Source of the DNA: Branchiostoma floridae
Taxonomy: Eukaryota; Chordata; Leptocardii; Amphioxiformes; Branchiostomatidae
Assembly: GCF_000003815.2 (NCBI RefSeq)
Contig: NC_049992.1
Coordinates: 7,952,344-8,016,343, forward strand
Direction of reading: 5' to 3'
DNA: 64,000 bases
The notes under the pieces are model-generated. The model did not search any database, had not been told where the DNA came from, and saw only the letters and a program-made list of their open reading frames with translations. Below, piece by piece: positions 23,451 through 34,255 of the stretch (its first letter is position 1; every line of letters begins with the position of its first letter). Position numbers and translations under genes: made by a program.

Positions 23451-26400
23451 TTACTGATATTGTCCAAAAAGAGTTGAAAATAATCCCACTAATATGTTTG
23501 TTGAAGGAAACAAGAACCTGAGGACAGCAAGTCAAAGCACCAGGAAGATAAAACTGATGATCCACATCAAGCGTGAACTAAATGTACCAGCTCCGTTAAT
23601 GATCTGGAAAAGTATCTCGCCTATAGCAAAAGGTCGCTGTCGTGGTCAGCACAAAAATTCTTTCTGCAGGAATCAAGTACAATGAGCCGTTTACTCCAGG
23701 CTTGGTCGATCAGAGAGTACGGTAGGCGCTGTAGCTGCGATGTTGACAGGGAGACAGAGTGGTCGTCAGCGAGGTCGATTAGCTGGCTGTCAGACATGGT
23801 GGTTGATTTAGATGCAACCGCAGATACCGTCGGCAAGAAGTGCGCTCTGTGGCATGCGATGGAATCTTGTGTAGGGTTTTTGTACACGGCAAATGGGTAT
23901 TGGGACGTACACTGTATTGGATGTTGGAGTTCTCTTGTACAGAACCATGTAATTCTTACGTCGATCGATGAAGGTTTGACATCTGATTAGGACATCTTGC
24001 AAATACTCATTTATATAAAAATTAGCAAATTTGGCTTGATTTCTTTTCTGTATGCAGTGGAGGATGAAATTCATATATATAAATATATATATATATCAGA
24101 TTGCACTTGTCAGAATCAGAATCATTATAAAATCAGTCAATTTTGAAAGTCATTGAATCCAAATAACTAAAAATGTTATCCAGTTACTTCATTCATTTTG
24201 TGTTAATGTCATGTAATGTTTACTTTAGAGTCAAGGCTTTTGGCCGTCTGTATGCAACCTCCCGCTAGGCCGTATGTATAATTGCTGAAAGAATATTGGA
24301 ATGAAAAAAACGGTGAATTATTCAGCAAATAATTATAACAGATTGTGATAAGCCCTAAATGTATAAACTCCCCTGCATGTATTTGTGACTTGCGACTTAT
24401 CAAAATCATAGTCATTAAAGCAAATCGTGAAGGCAATCAAGCCTAAAATGGAACTCATCATAAAGACAAATGTCAATGCAATTAGTGCACAAACTATTAT
24501 ACCATACATTTCACTCTGATAAGTTGAATAGAAATAAGCAACAATAATGATAATCTACAATAATGATAAATCATTTAAAGATAATAATAATGAGGACAAA
24601 TAGTCAACTGTACAGATACCAATCCTGACGCAAACAAAGCGATTTCTTATAAAAAAACGATTTGGAAAATGATTAATATATACGTTCCTTCAACAATTAC
24701 GTTAATAATCAACTAAATCACTTTTTATCAACTGAAATGAATCCCTATACACTGTGTATTTTTATGAAACTAGTAAGTTCTTATGATTTGTATCCATCAA
24801 GGTATGAAACTAACACAGCATTTTCCTAATCAATGCGTCAAGGTGCTTTACATCATTCCATCTCTAACATCGATTAAACAATGAAACGATACGCTCCGGA
24901 TGTTATGAACAGTGTTTCAAACTGTCGCTGATGGATGTGTAGAGACAAGTGAAATTATAGTCATACTCGCAGATTATTGAGCAAATAATTGATTTCGCCA
25001 AAACGTCGATAGTATGGAGGGAGAGTGTGGAGAACATAATAGTGATCATGTCAAAAAGCTTGAAATAGATAGCCGTGTAATATTGCATATCACAGCATGC
25101 TTGTTAAGTTACTACTAGTATTAAGTAAACAGATCGACTTAGATATGGATCTAAGTAAGTTCCTGTTTTACATTGTTTGTTTAATCTACTACGTATACGT
25201 ACTAACAAGCTCCATGTATCTATAAACGCATTACAACCGTTTATATTGCTTATTGTATATTGTGCAGTTACCAGCAGGGCTAGCCCTTGATAATAGCCCC
25301 CGGTTAGCTAAGCAGCCCTGGCTGTACTTCTTGCTTATACAGCCAAACAAATCAAATCGAATCAAACTGAGGGGAAATATGGAGTTTTCTTTAATGACAC
25401 TATCCTGGTTTCAGTTGCTCCAACGAAGGTATGTAGAAATAATTTAACTGCTGCTTTTGATTATCTAATATTCATTCGTTTAGATGTTTCAGCATTACAA
25501 TTTATTCATCTGCTTTAGTTTTAATCCAGCCCTTTCTGATGTTGTCTGAGGGCATCCCACATTTGGAAAAGATTGGGAGGGCAATTTTCTGCCTTTACTA
25601 ACAAATGTCGTATTTCTTGTTAACAATTTCCTACCGATCCGACCCGACGTGGAGAGTGTGGGTGGAATGGGAACGGCTAATTGGATTCAAATTGTAGGGA
25701 TGCACTGGGGAAACATGAAATCACAAACTGTCGGGAACAAAGAGACGATCAATAAGCTCGCTTCTTCTTCTTATTAGCCTCTAACGCAGGGTTTCCAGCG
25801 GATATATCGATGCACCGTTATTTTTCTTCTTTTCTTGGCCTATTGTATACTATGCATTATGTTAAAAAAATAAACTGTTCTCCCGGTACGGGGGGCACTA
25901 CTGACTTCCGAGACGGGGGGCGGTACCGACTTCCAACGAACTTTGACCCAGTCCTGACGTGCAAAATCACGTGTCAACAGCACTCGAGTCAGATAGCTGA
26001 AGAAGACTGAGAGATTCGGTCAATAATGTCGCTGAGCGAAATTTCAATAAGCTATTTCCTCATTATGCGATCTACCAATTCAGTTTGGATGAATTTTCAT
26101 GCTAATATGTTTTTTTCTTCTTTTGTATGTAATGCACAATCGTTTTGAGTGCATTGCGTAACAAACTTGAGGTGTAACAAGTACAACTGATGAAAGAATT
26201 AGAATGATTTATTTGTAAAACTTCGCAGCCTATAGTCTGAAATGTGTGAAAACACCGAAATATATCCTTGACTTCTAGGTCCAGTTTCAAGGATACCTGT
26301 AGTTTTGCCACTATTAACTACGGGCACATTTGAACATTGTAGCAATCTGAAAACATTACGTACTCAGAAAAAGAGGAAGAAAAAAACGCCCGCGGAATTG

Positions 26401-28411
26401 CCTGCCTTGGAGATTACTCAATTAAAAGGTATACCGACAGACTTCATGTGCCTAATGGAGAAGGAGCACTTAGAAGTGGGATAATTTGGAAAGTCTATTG
26501 GGCAATATACATAAACCGCTTAATGCCGCCAATAAGTCAGGATGGGACGAACCGTAAATACAGTGAACAGACATTCGCGAGCGACTGCGACATATCTCTT
26601 CCCCTCCTGCAGTTTTTATACCAGTTGTTAACTCGAGAGGGGGCGTATAGTGCAAGATAAGGAGCTTTAATGCTCGAAATTGACAAACAAAGGAAAAGGA
26701 TGACCTTTTGTCGGATGATACTATGTTTTGATACAATGTTAACAGCAGAGAAACGCTCAGGGCAGTGTATGCTTAATAAAGGCACCAGGTTAGTACGCCA
26801 GTAGGTCTAAGTTAATTCTTAAAGAGTGTTCAAGCAGGCTGTGAAAGAACGTGTTAATTATAACAATAGGTATAGTAACCGATGCAGTATTATAGGAAAC
26901 TGGCACAGCTGTGTATCAATTTGTGTCAAGCTGCTAGACAAAGGAAACAACACAAAACCCAATATCGGCCACAATGACATGAAAAACTACAAACGAATGA
27001 AGGGATCGAAAGATACAGCTGCTAAAGCCAGAACCTGACCAACTACAATCCTCCGTTAGGAGGTGACCCTTTTCCCGAAGGTAAAAAAAATACTGATATA
27101 CGCAGATAGCTGGAGGATCTTTTATACCCATCTTGTGCAGCTTAAGTATAAATTAGATATACTGCTGGCTAGGGCATTGTAAAACTGTCCTGTGCTGAGC
27201 TACTTTCCTGGAGCAGTGATTTGGTAGCCCTTGCTAGACGTATAGGCATCAAAACCCGCACAACTGTGCAGAGGCCTACGGCGTTCTGTATCGACTGCGC
27301 AGAGATAATAAAGAACACAGAGTATTGAGTATTACCTCCATCTCAATCCCCATAGAAAAATACGAAAAAACGTGTTCACAGGAGAAAACAAGGTTGGATG
27401 CCTTTTGAAACTGACGTCTTGTCCATTTTCTTTTTCCCGTAGACAGCAGACTTTGTACGATCCATTCTATTCCTGACCGCCCAACGCCAGTGTGCGTGCA
27501 TAACTAGCGACCGTTATAAACAGCTATTCGGCGTCTGGTAGACTCTAGATCATTGTCAGTACAGGCATAGCGACATAATGCTTCATAGTGCACTATTGCA
27601 TAGTTATGATAATTATGACAGATAAACATGATAGTTATGATAACTATCATGTAAGGAACTGTCCAGGGGGGGGCGGGAGATAGGTGGTTTGAAGGATGAT
27701 ATCAGAGGATGGACAGACATGACACTAAGTGAAACACTAACAGAAAAAAAGTCAAAACCTAGAAGGGTGGAGAAAACTGGGTGCCGGAGTGTGAGAGAGA
27801 AACAAAAATTCATTCAACACCTGGAACCTTACGAACTTACGAACTTGCGGTATTCCATAAACCTACTTAAGTACAAGACCTACTTTAGTGCAAGACATTC
27901 TAGAAATATTGTTTTTAAGGATGTCTCTCACGATTGCAAAGAGATAAGGATTGAAGCTCATCGTCGTGGATAAGACTTACAAAATGTATCATCAATTCAA
28001 CAACTTCGTGCAACGATCAACGACTTTTAGAAGCAGAATTGTCCTCCTAATTTTGGCAGCAATATTCCATATCTCCGGGGACTGTTTTAGAATCGTTTAA
28101 GACACTTCCATAAAGACACCTCAAAGAAGAATAGGTGCCATCAGCAATGCCCCTCTACATTTCATGGTTTGTCTCTCATACCCAATTTTCCATTAGGGTA
28201 GCGAGCTCGCTGAGACCGAGATGTTTGTCAGAACGCTCATCCGAATTTCATTGATGGAAAACAGAATCTTTTCACACATTGTGTATTTTTGTATCTGCAG
28301 TTCACATCTCGCATGATAGCAAGACCGTACCGCGTTCGCCATCTCGCGGAATGGGGGCCTCAACAAAGCCTCGATGATTACGACTATGTACTTTATACTG
28401 CGTAAGGTCCC
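23451..28411. other. Gene-poor stretch, no gene seen
   Basis: Five kilobases of AT-rich sequence with only short overlapping frames. Small features are an (AT)n tract at about 24072-24097, a run of G at 27667-27674, and a GATAGTTATGATAACTATC palindrome near 27630. A minus-strand frame at 23621-23887 has slightly higher complexity but no domain or splice context. Confidence 0.4.
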
Positions 28412-28645
28412 CGTTTCCCTTTCCACTAGACGGCGATCGCGCTGCGATCTCACTGCCACCTAAAACGGATGTGTGTAACCTTCGATTTCACACAAGGTAT
28501 ATCATACAAAACGTAAAAGTGTGACTGAAAAGACAACGAAGCGCACAAAGCGTATTCTTTTTTTCTTGAGAAGTCGTTGAGCGATCTGTCAAATCCTAGG
28601 TCGCAGAGAGAGCGCGACGAAAGCGCCGTCCTAGTGGAAAGGAGG
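28412..28645. mobile_element. TIR MITE, family D, copy 3
   Basis: The left end CCCTTTCCACTAGACGGCGA mirrors the right end GCCGTCCTAGTGGAAAGGAG. The interior has CATACAAAACGTAAAAGTGTG and GAGCGATCTGTCAAATCC, as in the 11284 copy. Confidence 0.8.
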
Positions 28646-29392
28646 TATTATCCTGTTGTCTTCCACGTAAAACAAGCATCAAACATACCTCAACTCTACT
28701 CTATCCCAGCCTCTCAGTGTTGTTCTTGTCTGGATGCCGTACTGGTGAAGGCAGCGGCGGGTCCCCGGCCAAATCCCCGAGTGATTGCATGTTGATCCAC
28801 GGCTACGGGGCGGTGAAACCACATTATTTCTTTACCGCGCATCGCCATCGGTGATGAGCACTTCATTTGCCAATTACCATCCAGATTGTGGGCAGGCCAT
28901 TTTGGCGGGAGGGGATGGATCCGTGAGCCGGGCAGCCCTACCGCACCTGGTGCACGATGCTCCAGGATTCCCCGTAGGACCGGCGATGGGAGTTTTATAG
29001 CGAGCCAAAGCTCACCGGAGGAAAGGGAATTACTTTACATCGCTTAAAATTGAGCTTTCGCCAAATTTAATGGCACTACCGAGAGAACGGGGTGTAATGT
29101 TCTATCCGTTTATTGCGCCCCGCTATATGTCGTGAAATTCGTAACGTGGATACATCGGTATGAGAGGGGCAGCCGGGGATGTTATAACTGCTGTAATTGA
29201 GGCAGAGATGGTGGATCTCATAATGACATGACTGCTGACGCGTAAAGAGCAGGATAGTGATAGGGAAGGTACTAAAGACTGGGCAACACCCCCCATAATG
29301 ACGTACCTTTGAGTACTCACCGGTAGGTGCGCTGGTGTGTTTGGAAGTACGTGTGTGCATTAAGTGTATGTATGCATTTGTGTCTGTATGAA
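28646..29392. other. GC-rich block without a recognised gene
   Basis: About 28740-29000 is clearly more GC-rich than its flanks. Its short frames (71-72 codons) have no domain. It could be an unrecognised exon or a regulatory block; nothing decides between these. Confidence 0.3.
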
Positions 29393-29452
29393 CGTATGTA
29401 TGTGTGTGTGTACAAGAGTGTATATGTGTGTGTGTGTGGATGTGTGTATGCA
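29393..29452. repeat. (GT)n-rich microsatellite
   Basis: Interrupted GTGTGT/GTATGT repeats. The His/Thr-rich 132-codon minus frame across it is an artefact of the repeat. Confidence 0.9.
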
Positions 29453-29565
29453 TAGGCATTGAAGATAGTCCCATAGCCTTTTTTCGGCCGTATGGGTAGA
29501 GGACTGTTTGTTATCCACCGTGTCCATGCCTCTCCTTCCACTACGTTTTACCTCCCCAACCTAAG

Positions 29566-29708
29566 CCAGGTACCCATTTTCCCCTGGATGGAAATAGGAA
29601 AGTTGCGCGACTTTTTTAAAGGCACAAGCTCGGTAGCACGACAGGAATCGAACCCTGGAGTTCTGGGTTGTGAGACAAACACCCTGCTGTTGTGCCACAC
29701 CATCCCGC
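29566..29708 (-). mobile_element. tRNA-derived SINE, truncated
   Basis: On the minus strand it has a tRNA-like head containing GTGTGGCACAACAGCAGGG and the box-B-like GGGTTCGATTCC. The body ends at a stretch matching the ATGGGTACC segment of the 1607 SINE. Confidence 0.65.
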
Positions 29709-29939
29709 CTAGGTATTTCTTGGCAGCTTGCCCAAAACAGTCCGGACGGCGCGGGTATTAGCAAGACGTGTTCGGCGTGTTGAGATGACAAATTGGACAA
29801 CTTAAAGCGCGCAATGAGCCATCAGTTAGAACCACGGGCAGGGTGTCGAGAGGTCGCCTCAGTCGGTACGGGGTGAGCTGGCACCCAGCGCGGGCATGTA
29901 CGTTACATGGACGTTGTTTTTTTAACGGGTTGGTTTAAA

Positions 29940-29959
29940 CAAGGAGGTTAACCTCCTTG
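29940..29959. repeat. 20-bp perfect palindrome
   Basis: CAAGGAGGTTAACCTCCTTG is self-complementary over its full length and related to the AACCTCCTTG copies near 385-461. It is probably the remnant of a palindromic element. Confidence 0.8.
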
Positions 29960-31381
29960 GTGCAAAGCAAGTCCATTTGACTTATATGCAACGAACTAAT
30001 TTTCTAGTTACATGTGTTCCTTACTTCCTCTTTATCCTTTGGGCGGGGAGCTTGAACATGGGCATGTAGTCACGTTTGAGTAGTGCCTTATTTTGTGTTT
30101 GTCAATATCCGCATGATTTCATTGTCTTCTTACAAATTTTGATTTCATGTTGTGGTGGCTAGAATATGAGCTGTATATAACTATGTAACTGTATGTAACT
30201 CATCAGTATCATCAGTATCTCTTGTCCCTTTTGTTTGTATGTTTGATGCCTTGCGAATAAATGAAAAAGTATGTCAACAGCTGAAGTTTTGGTCACGAAA
30301 TGGGCAATTCCGCTTCTGTTATGCCACGTTATGCAGGTTATACAAGACTCGGTGGGTCATTGCATGAGTTGCAAAGAGTCTCTTTTGAGAGAGCGTTGTG
30401 AGCAGAATTACTAGTAACCGAGAAATATGAGCATGAATATCTCACATGAAACAAATGAAGACAAAGTACAGAACAACTGCTCCTTGTAACAAGGGCTGTG
30501 AATCACTTCGAAATAGGTCGGTATGGTGCGGATTAAATTGGGAACCTGTTTTCTAGCCTACTTCTGTAAAGCTGTGTATACTAATGAATAAATGCCAATC
30601 CAAACTACGTTACTGCGACATCGGGAAAGAAATATTCGCAGATGACCAGAAACGTTGCAATGTTATGATTTACGTTCCAATTTATAGCTTAAATGTTTCA
30701 GGATATGTGAATGGTAGGAACTAAATATACTTTACACGTCTTGATTTTGGCTTAGAGCTTTCATAATTTACAATTGAAGCGGAGAAATAAAGAGATTGGA
30801 GATCATTTACTGTTACGCTGAGTTTCACGGAGTGACATAATTCGGCAGAACGGCTCTCTTACGGTCACCGAACTGAACGTAAAACTGTCAGGAGCGGAGT
30901 TGTGGAATGTATCACTCCAGTTCCGCCATCTCTATAAAGATTAGTGGCGGACCTGCCAGGAATACTAAATCACAAACATTCGCCATTCGACTGTTGTTCA
31001 CTCGCAGCGGCAGAGTTTTTATTTCCATAATGATTAGATATTGTTGTGCCTGTGCAATGCGTATTTGTGTTTCCGAATTTTTCTATTCAGCATAACTCAA
31101 GAACCTCTGAATGGATTATGTCGATACATGTACATGTATTTGGTATGTGGCTAGTTGTTGGAAAGACGAAGGTCAAGGTCCGTTGATGAGGGCCTCTTGG
31201 TATGTTACCTTGGTACTGCAGCAGAATTTCCGTTTTTTTAAATCTTTTGACCTGGACGTGCTATATGATAACGTTTTTGTGGCAGATAGCTCGTGGTGTA
31301 AGGAAAACGTGGTGCATGTGTGCCCCCTACCTAGCAGTTTGCTCTGGAACTACAGGGGCGTTCTTGGTATCTGCTTAGATG
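29960..31381. other. Non-coding stretch, no gene seen
   Basis: Short frames only. An AATAAATG at about 30258 and similar AT-rich words occur, but no neighbouring coding exon is evident. Confidence 0.35.
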
Positions 31382-31603
31382 TAACGTTAGTTCGCCTTTA
31401 TCCGTGGAGTAACCTTTATCCGTACAGTATTTAAAAGCGGGGTATTTAGGGATATCAAGTCGACGGATGGTGGTTTCAAATTGCAGTATTTAAGAAGAAG
31501 TTCAATTTGAGACCGTCGTCCGTCGGCTTGATATCCCTAAATATCCTATTTTTAAAATACAGCGGATATAGGGCACCCTGCGGATAAAGGTGAACTAGCG
31601 TTA
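31382..31603. mobile_element. Long-TIR MITE, family A, copy 3
   Basis: The left end TAACGTTAGTTCGCC mirrors the right end GTGAACTAGCGTTA with two changes. The inner arms GGGATATCAAGTCGACGG and CCGTCGGCTTGATATCCC are nearly complementary. The copy would extrude as one long hairpin. Confidence 0.8.
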
Positions 31604-32019
31604 CTAGTGATGATAGTTGAACGTGAAAGATTTCAACGGACCACCCAATCGTGCCAGAAGGTAGCAATGTTTGTTCATTAATACCATTATGTAAGCATTA
31701 GCAGGGTATTATTGTAAGATGCCCTGTAGATATCCATAGCGTGATGTACACTGAGCCGGCTGTCAGAACCAGGGAAGATCGATGCATGGATGTGCCGCTG
31801 TACGGATCTTCCTTTATCACACCTGGCCGGACTTCCAGGAGAAATCCTCGCTTCTCCCATTAAAGGATTCCAGGAAATCAAGTCACTGCTCTACATGAGC
31901 CTCTCTAAAACTATAAGGATGTAATGAAGCGATGTGACGAACCCTCGTAGCACATGGTACCGGCACTTACGAGAACATTCATATCAAAGGCACTAGTGGA
32001 ATAAACTCCGTGCATAGGT
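31604..32019. other. Non-coding stretch, no gene seen
   Basis: Short frames on both strands without domains; no repeat structure noticed. Confidence 0.35.
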
Positions 32020-32215
32020 AATGGTAGCAGCCTCACAGTTGATCAAGCTGCTGGTACAGTGAACTGGTAACTGGTAGACCCCGGTTCAAGTATATCTGGG
32101 TAGAGCATTTCGGTTTAGGCTGCACCTGTCTTTCGGAAGGGACTTTAAATTGGGGTATCGTGTTCGTTACGGTGGCTAATAAAATAGCAAGGAAATTTGC
32201 TGCCTTAGATGTATG
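32020..32215. repeat. Dispersed SINE-like repeat
   Basis: Begins with GGTAGCAGCCTCACAGTT, contains a box-B-like CCCGGTTCAAGTA, then the CTGCACCTGTCTTTCGGAAG word shared with 18380-18570. Confidence 0.5.
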
Positions 32216-33823
32216 TACCACCTGGCACTATAAGGGTCTCAGCAACAATACGAATGAGTCTTAAGGGACTTAGTTTTAACTAAAATTATCATATCATCAG
32301 TTTATATATTTGAATCGTCATTTGTTGTTTTTTGCTTCAGTGCTTTGCTTATTTGTTATCTTGTTTTCTTTTCTTGTATTTATTTACCCATGTATTTGTG
32401 TCCTTTTGCGGAGGCGGCATGAATATAAGTCACCACTTGAGTGTGCCGTCACCATGTCTTGTACATATATGTTGCAACTTGCAATAATAAAACAAAAACA
32501 GTAGGAAATTAAACGGCCTTCTTTCTGTGTCAAATTAAAGTGTAAGGAGAGTTCATAGGCCTCATACCTCTTTAAAATATTAAAGAGTGTTTGCATAGGG
32601 ATTGGTTGGGGTTTTGTGATGGAAAGAATTTCAGGCATAAATACAGTATTAATTCCTTTTTTTCTTTTTCAGTAGAATTTGGAACTATCATGGCCTTTTC
32701 TTTACATTTTTTTCAGGCCATCAACTAAACGGGCACATCTGCAATAGTAATACAAACAGCAATCCAGCAGATTTCGATACAACTGAATGATGGTGATTAA
32801 TTTGACAAATGAAATATGTATCCTTATTTCTTTAGTTTCTTGCTTTTATATCATGATACTAGCCTGGAGGCCAGCCTTGTTCACTTTGGTCTGCTCCCGA
32901 AGGTTGCCAACCCCCTTGGGCATAAGATATACCTTTCCCACAAAATTCATTCCACAGAAAATAAGTGTAATTTCTAAATCTGCCATAGTTAGGGTGATTT
33001 AGACACACTCAGACCACATTTCAAGCGAAGAGAAATAACGTTTGGTTTTGATTTACAAACAACCATATTTACCAACTGGCGATGATTCTGTTTGAAACGC
33101 AGACCAATCAAATTACTTGATTGAAAGGCAGATCATATCAATTTAATGACGAATGATCAAACAGCTGCGCATGCTCATCAGCCATACGAAAGGCACAAAC
33201 AAGAATTTATTTATTTGTTTGTTTGTTGAGATTCTCAGAATGAAATGTGAGAGGTGTGGGCAACAGGATTAGTGTATCCTTTACAAGGCCGACACCGCCA
33301 GAGTAGAGAGTTGAAAGCAAAACTATAAGAAATAACCGCAAATAACTGAAAGCTTGGTACATTCTGATAAATGACCAACAGTCTAATAAATAACAAAAAT
33401 AAAACAAAATAACGGTAATAACAGTAACAGCAGTGATGGTTTGATGAAAGGTTTATTTTCTTTGATCAAGGGTTAAATGCATTCCTTCGGCAACTACCAG
33501 ATCGTACTCCGAGGAGAAAGCAACATTCGATTGCATAAGAAATTACAACGTCGCTTGAAGTCAATACTTTTGAAACAATAATAAAAGGTCGAAATGTATT
33601 TTGGGGCATCGAAAATTGTTCCCAATGTTAACATAACATACAGTGACATCCACTCTCTCTATTTGTTATGCACGCATTTTTAAGTCATTCGTTTACGCCC
33701 CACATCACATGATTGAGACAAGGACAAACTCCAAAAAAATTTTTTAACACATAGAATAAGTCATACTTATTCCATACTCAGTATGATGAATTATTCATTA
33801 TCATTTACCAAATCAGTATATAT
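32216..33823. other. Non-coding stretch, no gene seen
   Basis: AT-rich; frames up to 84 codons overlap on opposite strands. There is no exon-like boundary or repeat except short TTTG runs near 33210-33230. Confidence 0.35.
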
Positions 33824-33886
33824 GAGCAAGGACGTTTTACAGAAGAGCAAGGACGTTTTACAGAAGAGCAAGGACGTTTTACAGAA
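33824..33886 (+). repeat. Three perfect 21-bp tandem units
   Basis: The unit GAGCAAGGACGTTTTACAGAA is repeated three times without change. An inverted AACGTCCTTG follows at 33890. It is a minisatellite without spacers, so not a CRISPR array. Confidence 0.95.
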
Positions 33887-34155
33887 GCTTAACGTCCTTG
33901 ATATAATGTTATTACCGACGCTATAAGAAGCCTGTTTCAACTACTGCTTCCCAAAACAGTGCTGTCTCTTGCGCTCATACTCATTCGTCAAAATGATCAA
34001 ATTCATTCATGATACTGTTGTGGCTTGTTGTCTTATCTCCAGTGAATTCAGTCAATAGTATCGAGTGAAATACATACATGCGGTTTGATTTGCAAAGTTT
34101 TGCGCGTGGATGACGTGACCGCCAGTGTTCTTACTCTTCGGTTGCTTGGACGACG

Positions 34156-34255
34156 ATGAGCACAACGGAAAAGGATACGCGTCAGATGGCTCATGGTGGA
34201 GACAACAAAGCCCGTCGCGCGTTGCCTCTTCTTCCATACCAAGACGTTAGAACAG
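34156..34255 (+). CDS. Exon A1: first cytoplasmic exon with start codon
   Basis: The start is ATG with A at -3. It encodes 33 residues, basic in the middle (DNKARRALPLLP), and ends in phase 1 before GTAGG. Its paralogue A2 at 37169 keeps the DNKARR...LPLLP pattern with synonymous third-base changes, which fixes the reading frame. A2 has ATA in place of this ATG, so A1 is the likelier first coding exon. Confidence 0.6.

Noticed and set aside
23621-23887. Minus-strand 88-codon frame considered as a first exon
   Set aside because: No downstream exon, donor site or domain could be tied to it.
29076-29474. 132-codon His/Thr-rich minus-strand frame
   Set aside because: Its composition comes from the GT microsatellite.
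33824-33886. CRISPR-like array
   Set aside because: Direct 21-bp units without spacers in a eukaryotic context; a simple minisatellite.
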